Source: Caulobacter soli | Lineage (GTDB): Bacteria > Pseudomonadota > Alphaproteobacteria > Caulobacterales > Caulobacteraceae | DNA length: 64,000 nt | Direction: 5' to 3' | Assembly (NCBI RefSeq): GCF_011045195.1 | Contig: NZ_CP049199.1 | Span: 2,046,001-2,110,000 of the forward strand | Part shown: piece after piece, positions 31,303-39,995 of the stretch | How positions within the stretch are numbered: position 1 is the stretch's first letter | Layout: each line of letters opens with the position of its first letter | The notes under the pieces: model-generated | What the model saw: the letters and a program-made list of their open reading frames with translations, nothing else | Told to the model about the DNA's origin: nothing | The model's database searches: none | Position numbers and translations under genes: made by a program

Positions 31303-32787
31303 ATGACCTATCAGGCCCCCGACCTGACGATCCTGCCACGGCATCCGGTGATCGCCGGCGGCAAGGCTGGCGAGGGCGGCGGCGAGACGGTCCCGCACAT
31401 CTATCCGGCCACAGGCCAGGTCACCCGCGAGGTTCGATTGGCGTCGGTCGCCGACGTCGACACCGCTGTCGCGGCGGCGCGCAAGGCCTTCCCAGCGTGG
31501 CGCGCGCTGCCCGGCGACCAGCGCCGCAACCTGATGTTCAAGCTGGCCGCGCTGATCGAGCAGAACAGCCAGCAACTGGCGCTGTTGTCGACGATCGAGA
31601 ATGGCTCGGTGGTCGCCGCGACGGCCTATCTCGGCTGGGATGGCGCGCAGAAGTTCCGCTACTTCGGCGGCTGGGCCGACAAGATCGAGGGGCGCACGGT
31701 CAGCACCTGGACCGGTCCCGCCCACGACTATGTCTCGTACGAGCCCTACGGCGTGGTCGGGGCGATCATCCCTTGGAACGGTCCGATGTTCGCCGCGACC
31801 ATGGTCGCCGCGCCCGTGCTGGCGGCGGGCAACTGCATCGTCGTCAAGGCGCCCGACATCGCGCCCTGGTCGATCATGCGGCTGGGCGAGCTGTTCATCG
31901 AGGCGGGCTTTCCAGAGGGCGTCTTCAATATCGTCACCGGCGGGGCCGACATCGGCGCGGCCATGGTCGCCCATCCCGATATCGACAAGATCCAGTTCGT
32001 CGGCAGCGGGCCGACCGCCAAGAAGGTGCTGCGCAGCGCCGCCGAGACCCTCAAGCCTTGTGGCCTGGAGCTGGGCGGCAAGTCGGCCGTGATCGTCTTC
32101 GCCGACGCCGACCTGCAGGACGCGGCCAAGCGCGGCTTGTCCGGCGCGATCAGCGCCAATGGCCAGGGCTGCGTCAACGGCACGCGCCTGTTGGTCGAAC
32201 GGCCGATCTACGACCAGTATCTGCAGATGCTGGGCGCGATGGCGGGACACATCCCGGTCGGCGATCCGCTGGACAAGGGCACCGTGCTCGGCCCGGTGAT
32301 CTCGCAAGCGGCCCTGACCCGCATTCAGGGCGTTGTCGACACCGCCGTGCGGCAGGGCGGTCGTCTGATCGCGGGCGGCGAACGGCTAGGCGGCGAGCGG
32401 GCCGAGGGCTTCTTCCTGCCGGTCACCATCGTCGCCGATGTGGGCAATGACGCCGAGATCGCCCAGCACGAGGTGTTCGGCCCGGTGCTGACGGTCACGC
32501 CGTTCGACAGCGAGGACGAGGTGGTGGCCCTGGCCAACGGCACCGAATATGGACTCGGCGGCTATATCCACACTCAGAACCTGCGCCGCGCGCACAGCGT
32601 GGCCAGCCGGCTCGACGCGGGCATGATCCACGTCAACGGGGCGGGGGAGGGCATGACCCCCTGCGCGCCGTTCGGCGGCGTCAAGCAGAGCGGCTATGGC
32701 CGGCTGGGCGGCGAGGACGGCCTGAAGGAGTTCCTGCGCGTCAAGAACGTCTGGGTGAACCTGGCCAATCCGGCGGCGGCGCGATGA
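31303..32787 (+). CDS. Aldehyde dehydrogenase (NAD(P)-dependent)
   Basis: A 494-residue ALDH: YGVVGAIIPWNGPMF (cofactor region), FVGSGPTAKKVL, catalytic Glu in LELGGKSAVIV near residue 260 and catalytic Cys in NGQGCVNGTRL near residue 290, then HEVFGPVLTV and GGVKQSGYGRLGG. The ATG follows GGAGGA. It is the first gene of a six-gene plus-strand operon, and its stop overlaps the next start. It oxidises an aldehyde intermediate; the identity is unknown. Confidence 0.92.
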   Translation: MTYQAPDLTILPRHPVIAGGKAGEGGGETVPHIYPATGQVTREVRLASVADVDTAVAAARKAFPAWRALPGDQRRNLMFKLAALIEQNSQQLALLSTIENGSVVAATAYLGWDGAQKFRYFGGWADKIEGRTVSTWTGPAHDYVSYEPYGVVGAIIPWNGPMFAATMVAAPVLAAGNCIVVKAPDIAPWSIMRLGELFIEAGFPEGVFNIVTGGADIGAAMVAHPDIDKIQFVGSGPTAKKVLRSAAETLKPCGLELGGKSAVIVFADADLQDAAKRGLSGAISANGQGCVNGTRLLVERPIYDQYLQMLGAMAGHIPVGDPLDKGTVLGPVISQAALTRIQGVVDTAVRQGGRLIAGGERLGGERAEGFFLPVTIVADVGNDAEIAQHEVFGPVLTVTPFDSEDEVVALANGTEYGLGGYIHTQNLRRAHSVASRLDAGMIHVNGAGEGMTPCAPFGGVKQSGYGRLGGEDGLKEFLRVKNVWVNLANPAAAR

Positions 32788-33566
32788 GCCTGCTCGATCC
32801 GGCCGACCGCACGGCGTGCGGCGCGCGGTTGCAGGCCGAACTGACGGGCGAGGTCGCCCGCGAGCCGGCGACGCCCGTCGAGGCCTCCTGGCGCGACTAC
32901 ATCTATGCCGAGATCTGGTCACGCCCCGCGCTGGACCTGCGCTCCCGGTTCCTGATCGCCATGAGCAGCGCAGCGAACGCCAGCGATGCGTCCGCGACCG
33001 AGCGCTACGTGCGCGGCGCCTTGGCGAACGAGACGATCACCCTGGCCGAGCTGCGTGAGGCGGCCCTGCATGTCGCGGTCTATTCAGGCTGGACGACCGG
33101 CGGGATCCTCGACGCTGCGATCACGGCCGCGGCTGACGCCTTGGACCTGCCACCGGCGCCGTTCGCGCTGATCCGGGCCGAGCCTTGGGATCCGTCGGTG
33201 CGTCACGCCGAGGGCGCGGCATCGTTCCAGGAGCACATGCTGTTCGGCGGTCCGCCGCCCCAGACCGCCTATTTCGAGGGCGGCATCATCAACTTCGTGT
33301 TCGGTGAGATGTGGAACCGCCCCGGCCTGGACGAGCGTTCGCGCCGCTGGCTGACCCTGGTCGGGGTCGGCTTCTCCGGCGCCAGCACACCGATCCGCAG
33401 CCACGTCTGGTCGGCCATGGCCAGTCGCAACGCCTCCCGCGAGGAGATGTTGGAATTTGTCCTGCAGTACGCCGTTCACGCCGGATGGCCGCGTGGCTCG
33501 GTGATGCAGAGCGCGGTGCTCGAGCAGGCAGCGCGGGTCGAAAAAGGGCTGCCCTTCGAGGCGTGA
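32784..33566 (+). CDS. Carboxymuconolactone decarboxylase family protein, tandem domains
   Basis: A 260-residue protein holding two CMD/AhpD-like helical domains: LDLRSRFLIAMSSAANASD...LREAALHVAVYSGWTTGGILDAAI and LDERSRRWLTLVGVGFSGASTPIRSHVWSAM...EMLEFVLQYAVHAGWPRGSVMQ. Single-domain members are about 120 residues, so this is an internal duplication or fusion. The AhpD CxxC is absent. The start overlaps the ALDH stop (ATGA). It probably acts as a decarboxylase or lactonase-like enzyme in the pathway. Confidence 0.85.
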   Translation: MSLLDPADRTACGARLQAELTGEVAREPATPVEASWRDYIYAEIWSRPALDLRSRFLIAMSSAANASDASATERYVRGALANETITLAELREAALHVAVYSGWTTGGILDAAITAAADALDLPPAPFALIRAEPWDPSVRHAEGAASFQEHMLFGGPPPQTAYFEGGIINFVFGEMWNRPGLDERSRRWLTLVGVGFSGASTPIRSHVWSAMASRNASREEMLEFVLQYAVHAGWPRGSVMQSAVLEQAARVEKGLPFEA

Positions 33567-33576
33567 GGAGAACGCG

Positions 33577-34338
33577 ATGCCGATCAGAACGGACATGACG
33601 GGGAAGTCGGCGGTCGTCACGGGCGCGGCGTCGGGGCTTGGACGCGGAACCGCCCTGGCGCTGGCGCGGGCCGGAGCGAACGTCCTTCTCGTCGACGTGA
33701 ACGCCACGGGCCTGGAAGAGACCGCCGACCAGGTTCGGGCGCTAGGCCGGCAAGCCCAGGTCCGCGTCACCGACCTGGCCCAGGCCGACAATTGCGCCGC
33801 CGCGATCGCCGCCGCCGTCGAGGCGTTCGGCGGCCTGGACGCCCTGTGCAACGTCGCCGGCCTGATCATCTTCAGCAATTCGGCCGACATGGCGACGGCG
33901 GACTGGGACAAGACCCTGGCCGTCAATCTCAGCGCGCCGTTCCACCTCAGCAAGGCGGCGATCCCGCACCTGCTGGCTCGTGACGGGGCGATCGTCAACG
34001 TCACCTCGTCGGCGGCCTTCATCGGCGAGGCCTACGCCGCCGCCTATTGCGCGACCAAGGCCGGGCTCAACGCCATGACCAAGGCGATGGCCATGGAATA
34101 TATGAAGCAGCCGATCCGCATCAACGCGGTCGCGCCAGGCGGCATGATGACCAACATCGCCGCCAACCTGAAGATGCCCGAGGGCGTCGACTACGAGCTG
34201 ATCAAGCGTTTCTCCGGCATGCGCGGCCTGGTCGAGGTCGACGACGTAGCCGAGATGATCGCCTATCTGGCCTCCGACGCGGGCAAGGGCTTCCATGGCG
34301 CGTGCGTGACCATGGACCGCGGGATCACCGCCGGATGA
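33577..34338 (+). CDS. SDR family oxidoreductase
   Basis: A 253-residue classical SDR with VVTGAASGLGRGTA, CNVAGL (NNAG position), catalytic YCATK near residue 155 and a C-terminal GACVTMDRGITAG. GAGGAG precedes the ATG by six bases. It lies between the CMD protein and a HIBADH-type dehydrogenase and overlaps the latter by four bases. Confidence 0.87.
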   Translation: MPIRTDMTGKSAVVTGAASGLGRGTALALARAGANVLLVDVNATGLEETADQVRALGRQAQVRVTDLAQADNCAAAIAAAVEAFGGLDALCNVAGLIIFSNSADMATADWDKTLAVNLSAPFHLSKAAIPHLLARDGAIVNVTSSAAFIGEAYAAAYCATKAGLNAMTKAMAMEYMKQPIRINAVAPGGMMTNIAANLKMPEGVDYELIKRFSGMRGLVEVDDVAEMIAYLASDAGKGFHGACVTMDRGITAG

Positions 34339-35183
34339 GCCCCGCGATCAAACCGACGGTCGGTTTCGTCGGCCTGGGCAGCCAGGGCGGGCCTATGGCG
34401 CGCCGGATCGTCGAGGCGGGCTTCCCGCTGGTGCTCTGGGCGCGACGTCCGCAGGCGCTCGAACCCTATGCCGACACCGCCGCGCAAGCCGCGCTCGATC
34501 TCGACGACCTGGGCGCGCGATGCGACATCGTGGCGATCTGCGTGGTCGACGACGCCGGCGTGCGCCAAGTCTTCGACGCGGTGCTGCCGGCGATGCGCGG
34601 CGGCACGCGGATCGTGATCCATTCGACGATCCATCCCGACACTTGCGTGGCCCTGGCGGCCGAGGCGGCCGCCGTCGGCGTGGCCGTGGTCGACGCCCCG
34701 GTCAGCGGCGGCGGTCCAGGCGCGGCGGCGGGAACCCTGACGGTGATGGTCGGCGGCGAGGCGGCGGACGTGGCGGCGGTGCGCCCGATCTTCGAGACCT
34801 TCAGCGGATTGATCGCCCACCTGGGCGGAGTCGGCGCCGGCCAGCTGGCCAAGCTGGTCAACAACGCCCAGATGGCCGCCAACATGGCCATCGCCGACTC
34901 CGGGTTGGGCGCGGCCGCCGCGCTGGGCCTGGATCGCGCCGCCTATGTCGAGCTGGTCAAGGCCAGCAGCGGTCGCAGCTTCGGCTTCGAGGTCCGCGCG
35001 CGGCTGCCCGACGTGGCGCTGTTCGGCCACGGCGCCAGGCTCCTCGAAAAGGATGTCGGCCTGCTATCAGCGGTCCTCAAAGACAATCCCGCCACCGCCT
35101 TCCTGCGGGATACGGCGCAGCCCTTCCTCGAACGGATCGCCCACCTCCAAGCCGGGGCGCAGGTCCAAGGAGACAAGTCATGA
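34335..35183 (+). CDS. NAD(P)-dependent oxidoreductase, 3-hydroxyisobutyrate dehydrogenase family
   Basis: A 282-residue dehydrogenase: Rossmann motif VGFVGLGSQGGPMARR, substrate loop DAPVSGGGPGAAAGTL near residue 120, and catalytic Lys in GAGQLAKLVNNAQMA near residue 170. It is paralogous to the protein at 3033-3866, and both sit with SDR genes. It starts at ATG 34335 inside the preceding stop and overlaps the next start by four bases. Confidence 0.9.
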   Translation: MSPAIKPTVGFVGLGSQGGPMARRIVEAGFPLVLWARRPQALEPYADTAAQAALDLDDLGARCDIVAICVVDDAGVRQVFDAVLPAMRGGTRIVIHSTIHPDTCVALAAEAAAVGVAVVDAPVSGGGPGAAAGTLTVMVGGEAADVAAVRPIFETFSGLIAHLGGVGAGQLAKLVNNAQMAANMAIADSGLGAAAALGLDRAAYVELVKASSGRSFGFEVRARLPDVALFGHGARLLEKDVGLLSAVLKDNPATAFLRDTAQPFLERIAHLQAGAQVQGDKS

Positions 35184-35965
35184 CCTTCTCGATCGATCAG
35201 TTCCGCCTCGACGGCAAGGTGGCCATCGTCACCGGCGCGGGGGGGCGCGGCAACAGCATCGGCCGCGCCTATGCCCTGGGCCTGGCCGGGGCGGGGGCCT
35301 CGGTCGTGGTCGCCGACCTCAATGGCGAGGGCGCCAAGGCGGTCGCCGACGAGATCGTGGCGACCGGCGGCAAGGCGATCGCGGCCCAGGTCGACATCGT
35401 CGATCCGGCCTCGGTGGCGGGCATGGTCAAGGCCGCGACCGACGCGTTCGGCGGCGTCGACATCCTGGTCAACAACGCCGCCCTGATGGCCGAACTGGGT
35501 CAACTGTCCGCCGCCGACGTGGCGCTGGACGAGTGGAACAGGATCATGACCGTCAATGTCACCGGCGCGCTGTTGTGCGCCCAAGGGGTGATCCCGGAGA
35601 TGCGCAAGCGTGGCGGCGGGCGGATCATCAACCAGGTGTCGGGCGGCGCCTTTCCGGCGATCTCGATCTACGGGATCAGCAAGCTGGCCCTGCTGGGCCT
35701 GACCACCACCCTGGCCCGCCAACTGGGGCGCGAGGGGATCGCGGTCAACGCCATCGCGCCGGGCAATGTGACCAGCGACGCGGGCAAGCTGCTGACCCCC
35801 GACGAGTCGCCGTTCATCAAGTTCCTGGAAATGAACGTCGCCATGCGGGTGCGCGGCATGCCCGACGAACTGGTCGGCAGCCTGCTGCTGCTCTGCTCGC
35901 AGGCTGGCGCCTGGATCACCGGCCAGGTCCTTCACGTCGACGGCGGCTGGGTGTTGCGGCCCTGA
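35180..35965 (+). CDS. SDR family oxidoreductase
   Basis: A 261-residue SDR: VAIVTGAGGRGNSIGRAYA cofactor motif (slightly expanded Gly-rich loop), NNAALMAE, catalytic YGISK near residue 160, and the C-terminal WITGQVLHVDGGWVL. AAGGAG precedes the ATG, which overlaps the HIBADH stop. Last enzyme gene of the operon. Confidence 0.87.
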   Translation: MTFSIDQFRLDGKVAIVTGAGGRGNSIGRAYALGLAGAGASVVVADLNGEGAKAVADEIVATGGKAIAAQVDIVDPASVAGMVKAATDAFGGVDILVNNAALMAELGQLSAADVALDEWNRIMTVNVTGALLCAQGVIPEMRKRGGGRIINQVSGGAFPAISIYGISKLALLGLTTTLARQLGREGIAVNAIAPGNVTSDAGKLLTPDESPFIKFLEMNVAMRVRGMPDELVGSLLLLCSQAGAWITGQVLHVDGGWVLRP

Positions 35966-36062
35966 CCGACACGCCCGCTTTGCCGCCCCTTGTGTCTTCC
36001 GCGGATTTCGTCGATGGCCGGATGGACGAGTATCGCGCGCCCGTCGGAAGGATCGACTCCTG

Positions 36063-36800
36063 ATGCCCAAGGGCAAGCCAGCCACGACCTCGCAATCGCA
36101 GCGCCTGGTGGCGGCGACCGCCGAGAAGATGCGCGACCTGATCCTGCGTCAGGACCCGGACGCGATGATCGGCTCGCTGCCCGATCTGGCCGCCTCGATG
36201 GGGGTGGGGATCGCGACGGTGCAGCAGGCCGCCCGCATCCTCGAGCACGAAGGTTTGCTGTCGGTGCGACGCGGGCCCGGCGGCGGCTACTTCGGCCGGC
36301 GTCCCGATCCGGCCGCGCTCGAACGCGCTCTGGCCGCCTATATGCGGGTGCGCGGCGCCGACGATTACGAAGCGCTGGAGATGATGACGCTTCTGGACTG
36401 CGAGCTGATCCCTGCGGCGGCGCGGCTGGCCACGCCACCAGCGCTGGTCGAGATGCGCGCGCTCAGGGATCGGATTGATGTCTGCGTGACCCCGGAGCAG
36501 CGGATCACGTTCGAGGATGATTTCCACGCCATCCTGTTCCGGATCGTCAACCGATCCCTGATCGAGTTGCTGGCCCAGGTCGCCATGCGCTTCTACCGCA
36601 GCGCGCCGATCCCGATGATCTTCGACGGCGACGAGGGGCGGGCGGCGTGGCGCGCCTGGCGTCACCAGGTCATCGACGCGATCATCGCCCAGGACCCCGA
36701 ACGCGCCCGCTTCGAGGCCGAACGGCACCGGCGGCTGCTCCTGCAAAAGCTGGAGCGGGATCGGGACGCCGCCGGGCCGTCGATTCCTTCTGACGTCTAG
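36063..36800 (+). CDS. GntR family regulator with FadR-type C-terminal domain
   Basis: A 245-residue regulator. The N-terminal winged helix is IGSLPDLAASMGVGIATVQQAARILEHEGLLSVRRGPGGGYF near residues 38-80. The C-terminal FCD-type helical domain includes FHAILFRIVNRSLIELLAQ with His residues that could bind metal or effector. It lies 97 bases after the last SDR in the same orientation and probably regulates this operon, perhaps through the dyad between -35 and -10 at 31221. Confidence 0.85.
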   Translation: MPKGKPATTSQSQRLVAATAEKMRDLILRQDPDAMIGSLPDLAASMGVGIATVQQAARILEHEGLLSVRRGPGGGYFGRRPDPAALERALAAYMRVRGADDYEALEMMTLLDCELIPAAARLATPPALVEMRALRDRIDVCVTPEQRITFEDDFHAILFRIVNRSLIELLAQVAMRFYRSAPIPMIFDGDEGRAAWRAWRHQVIDAIIAQDPERARFEAERHRRLLLQKLERDRDAAGPSIPSDV

Positions 36801-36838
36801 GCGTTCTCGGCGAGCCGCTGTGGTCGCCAAGACGGCGT

Positions 36839-36870
36839 CGGGCCGCCAAGCGCTGACGCTCGGCGGCCCG
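36839..36870 (+). terminator. Hairpin after the catabolic operon
   Basis: Stem CGGGCCGCC / GGCGGCCCG extended inward by AGCG / CGCT, 39 bases after the GntR stop codon. No T-run follows, so it is a probable Rho-assisted or stability hairpin. Confidence 0.6.
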
Positions 36871-36882
36871 ATCTCGTGTGGT

Positions 36883-36916
36883 CTGGCGGGCGAACCTTGA
36901 ACGAGCCGCCCGCCAG
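36883..36916 (-). terminator. Hairpin after the siderophore receptor gene
   Basis: Stem CTGGCGGGC / GCCCGCCAG with a 16-base loop, just beyond the stop of the minus-strand TonB receptor. It is a plausible transcription end without a U-tract. Confidence 0.5.
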
Positions 36917-36920
36917 GCGG

Positions 36921-39134
36921 TCAGAACTTCGCGGTCAGGCCGACCTTGAAGGCGGTCGGTGATCCCGGGGTGATGTTGGTGTTGCTGTTGGCGAACAGGA
37001 AGTAGCGCTCGTTCAGCAGGTTCTCGGCGTTGACCTGCACGGCCACCTTTTCGTTAATCGTGTAGTACAGCGCCGCATCCACCCGGGTGAAGCCGGGCAT
37101 GTAGACGGTGTTGTCGGTCGCCGCGTAGCGCTCGCCTTGGTGGATGACGCCGACCGCGCCGCCCAGCTTGGGGTTGATGTCGTAGCGCGTCCACAGCGAA
37201 GCGCTGTTCTTGGGCATGTTGGGCAGGATGTTGCCGGCCTTCACCGTGCCCGAGACGTTGTCGAGGAACGTGCCGTCCAGGTAGGTGTAGGCGCCGATCA
37301 CGTTGAGTTGGTCGGTGATCTTGCCGGTCGCGGCCAGTTCGACGCCCTTGGTGCGCTGACGGCCGACCGGCACGGAGGCGGAGGTCGGGTCGTTGGGATT
37401 GGCCAGGGCCAGGACGTTGTCACGATCCAGTTGGAACACCGCCACCGACAGGTTGATATCCGGGGTAACGTCCCACTTGGCGCCGATTTCGTAGTTCTGG
37501 AACTTCTCGGGCGCCAGGTTCTGGTTGGTGAGGCTCAGCGAGGTCAGTTGGTCGCCGCCGCGCGGCTGGTAGGTCTTGGAATAGCCCGCGTAGATCGAGG
37601 CGCTGGCCACCGGCTTGTAGATCACCCCGACCCGGGGCGACCAAAGTTTGTCGGTGACGTCGAAGTCGCGCTGCTGTCCGGCGGGAAAACCCACCGTGCG
37701 CAGGTCGTGCACGACGGTCTCGAAGTTCTCGTAACGCACCCCCGCGACGATCTGCAGGGCCGAGGTCAGCTCGATCTGATCCTGCACATAGCCGGCGGCG
37801 ACCTTGGCCACGCCCTTGTTCCTGGCGCTGCTGGCGATCTGCACCCAGGTGATCGGCGCGCGGATGTTGGGTTGGTTGATCGGCGCGATCAGCGTGGCCG
37901 CGCCGCCGGCGAAGCGGCCTTCCTGGCGCAAGTTGTCGGTGGTCTGACGGCTGAACTCGGCGCCGGCTAGCAGGGTGTGCTCGATCGACCCCGTGGAGAA
38001 CTTGGCGTTCAGGTCCGTCTGGTTGATGAAGTTCCGGCGCTGGGTGGCGTTGTTGTAGGCCGAAATCTCGACGGTGGTCTCGGCGGCGTTGACCGCTCCC
38101 GCGAAGACGTTCTGGTAGAACTTGTCGTAGTCGGCGTAGCGCGTGCGGTTGCGGATCGAGACGGTGTCGCTGATCTGGTGCTCGATGAACAGCGTGGCCG
38201 CGTCGGTGTTGGTCCAGGTCGGGCTTTGGGTCGGGTCGCCGAAGAACTGGCCGCGCGGGGTGCGCAGCGGCTGCACGCGCGCCACGTTGGCGGGGCGGAA
38301 GTGCGAGGAGACGCCCCGGTCGGCGACGCGCTCGTCCTCGAAGTGCTCATAGCTCAACTGAACGACCGTATCGGGATTCGCCTTGAACGCGGCGGTCGGG
38401 TTCAGGCCCCAGCGCTCGTAGTCGACGTCGTCGCGATAGCTGCCGCTGTTCTCGTAGACGCCGGTCAGGCGAAGGGCGCCGATGTCGTTGGTCGGGCCGC
38501 CGACGTCGAAGCTGCCGCGATAGTGGTCGTAGCTGCCGGTCTCCAACTTGATCTCGCGAACGGGGGTCCAGCCGGCCATCTTGGTCACCCGGTTGGCGAC
38601 GCCGCCGATCCCGCCGCGGCCGAAGATCATGGCGTTGGGACCCCGGAAGATCTCCAGGCGGTCGATGTTGTAGAGGTCGCGATAGGTCTGAACGTCGTCG
38701 CGCACGCCGTCGACGAAGAAGTCGCCGGTGGTCTGATTGCCGCGGAACACCAGGGTCTCGCGATTGCCTTCGCCCTGGGCCGAGGACACGCCGGGCACGT
38801 AGCGGACCGCGTCGCCGATGCTGCTGGCCGCCTGGTCGGAGATCTGCTTGAGCGAGATCACGCTCACCGACTGGGGCACGTTGATCAGGGGGGTGTCTGT
38901 CTTGGTGGCGGTGAGGCTGCGGTCGACCTTATAGCGCTCACGCGACTCCGCTTCGGCCTTGGCGCCGGCCGTCACGGTCACGCCGCTGACGTTGGTGCTT
39001 TCCTGGTCGATCGCCGGGGCGCCGGAGGCAGGCGCGTCGGCGGCGAAGGCCGCGCCGGCCAGCAGGCTAGCGGCGCTGGTGGCGAGCAGAAGTACGCGGC
39101 GCGAACGCGCCACGGCGAAGGTGGACATAGTCAT
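36921..39134 (-). CDS. TonB-dependent siderophore receptor (catecholate, Fiu-like)
   Basis: A 737-residue outer-membrane receptor: signal peptide ending LLAGAAFA, plug domain with NVPQSVSVISLKQISDQ, FRGNQTTGDFFVDGVRDD and RLEIFRGPNAMIFGRGGIGGVAN, and a 22-strand barrel ending in VGLTAKF. There is no FecA-type STN signalling domain. The plug signatures match catecholate-type siderophore receptors. An upstream Fur-box-like palindrome (39161-39183) indicates iron repression. Confidence 0.92.
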   Translation of the reverse strand: MTMSTFAVARSRRVLLLATSAASLLAGAAFAADAPASGAPAIDQESTNVSGVTVTAGAKAEAESRERYKVDRSLTATKTDTPLINVPQSVSVISLKQISDQAASSIGDAVRYVPGVSSAQGEGNRETLVFRGNQTTGDFFVDGVRDDVQTYRDLYNIDRLEIFRGPNAMIFGRGGIGGVANRVTKMAGWTPVREIKLETGSYDHYRGSFDVGGPTNDIGALRLTGVYENSGSYRDDVDYERWGLNPTAAFKANPDTVVQLSYEHFEDERVADRGVSSHFRPANVARVQPLRTPRGQFFGDPTQSPTWTNTDAATLFIEHQISDTVSIRNRTRYADYDKFYQNVFAGAVNAAETTVEISAYNNATQRRNFINQTDLNAKFSTGSIEHTLLAGAEFSRQTTDNLRQEGRFAGGAATLIAPINQPNIRAPITWVQIASSARNKGVAKVAAGYVQDQIELTSALQIVAGVRYENFETVVHDLRTVGFPAGQQRDFDVTDKLWSPRVGVIYKPVASASIYAGYSKTYQPRGGDQLTSLSLTNQNLAPEKFQNYEIGAKWDVTPDINLSVAVFQLDRDNVLALANPNDPTSASVPVGRQRTKGVELAATGKITDQLNVIGAYTYLDGTFLDNVSGTVKAGNILPNMPKNSASLWTRYDINPKLGGAVGVIHQGERYAATDNTVYMPGFTRVDAALYYTINEKVAVQVNAENLLNERYFLFANSNTNITPGSPTAFKVGLTAKF

Positions 39135-39160
39135 GGAAAACCCCAGCGGATTGTTCTTCC

Positions 39161-39183
39161 GTGATAATGCGAACGATTATCAC
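39161..39183. promoter_or_regulatory. Fur-box-like operator of the siderophore receptor
   Basis: GTGATAAT-GCGAACG-ATTATCAC has perfect 8-base arms. The core GATAATGCGAACGATTATC matches the 19-base Fur consensus at about 15 positions. It lies 27 bases upstream of the receptor start. Its left 13 bases CGTGATAATGCGA recur at 39847. Confidence 0.8.
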
Positions 39184-39313
39184 TGCTGGGCGCTGATAAC
39201 GGCCACGTCCGTGAAGCTCCATGACAAAGTCACGACATTGAGCATTTGTGTGACGCGCCCAATGTAACGGTAATGTTGGGAATGTTATGGGCGCCGCGTT
39301 ATTGAGCGGACGC

Positions 39314-39829
39314 TCAATCGATCACCGAGATCATGATCCGACGACCCGCCAGGGATTGGCCAAGATCCCCCAGAACCTCCACCAGAAGCTCGCCCAGGGC
39401 CGGCGAATGCACGGAACGGGCGACGTCCAGACCTGGAGCGTGGATCTCGATCGGCAACGACAGCGGAGTCGCGAAACGGTCGCGTCGGTCGTCGTGGCCG
39501 AGTGGCTCGAGGACGCCGAACTTTACCAGGTCGGCGGCCAACCTGAACAGCATGGAGCGATTGACGTCCAGGCCAAGCTCTCGGCTCTTGAGCCACACCT
39601 GTTCCACGACGATCGGCATGTCCACCTGGTCGAACAGCGGCAAGACCGCGCGGCGCTTGTCCGTCAGCCTGACGCCTCGCGCCACGCATTGTTGGGCCAC
39701 CGTGGGGCGGATCGCGAGGCGGGGATCGTAAAGCGGCGCGGCCTCCGCGGCGGGGGCTCGTCCCAAGGACCGTCGAGCGGCGGAAGGCCGGCCGCGGCGA
39801 GGCTTGGGCATGGAAGAGAGGCCGGACAT
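39314..39829 (-). CDS. Divergent Fur-like transcriptional regulator
   Basis: A 171-residue protein. After a basic ~40-residue N-terminal extension (PKPRRGRPSAARR), it has a Fur-type winged helix, GVRLTDKRRAVLPLF...NRSMLFRLAADLVKFGVLEPL. The C-terminal domain lacks the HHDH and CxxC metal sites that define true Fur. It may sense something else or act as an auxiliary repressor. It is transcribed in the same direction as the siderophore receptor and lies upstream of it; both promoters share a half-site. Confidence 0.72.
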   Translation of the reverse strand: MSGLSSMPKPRRGRPSAARRSLGRAPAAEAAPLYDPRLAIRPTVAQQCVARGVRLTDKRRAVLPLFDQVDMPIVVEQVWLKSRELGLDVNRSMLFRLAADLVKFGVLEPLGHDDRRDRFATPLSLPIEIHAPGLDVARSVHSPALGELLVEVLGDLGQSLAGRRIMISVID

Positions 39830-39846
39830 GGCGACTTTTGAATGCT

Positions 39847-39873
39847 CGTGATAATGCGAGGAATTCGCGTCAC
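39847..39873. promoter_or_regulatory. Imperfect dyad with the receptor operator half-site
   Basis: CGTGATAATGCGA is identical to the left half of the Fur box at 39160-39172 and is followed by TTCGCGTCAC, giving imperfect symmetry GTGA-taat-GCGA / TCGC-g-TCAC. It lies 18 bases upstream of the Fur-like gene and suggests autoregulation or Fur control. Confidence 0.65.
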
Positions 39874-39922
39874 GTAACGGGATAGCGCAGGGCGTCTGTC
39901 TGTCGATGGCTCAGACGCAAGG

Positions 39923-39938
39923 TTGGGAAATTGTATAG
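39923..39938 (+). promoter_or_regulatory. Shared 16-mer upstream of the response regulator
   Basis: TTGGGAAATTGTATAG recurs with one change (TTGGGAAACTGTATAG) at 42091-42106, upstream of the PAP2 gene. It is probably the binding site of the adjacent response regulator or a common promoter. Confidence 0.6.
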
Positions 39939-39995
39939 TAACGTCAATATTCCTGTATTTTCCGAGTGTCGCGCCGTCGGGCGACGAGGCCGCGC

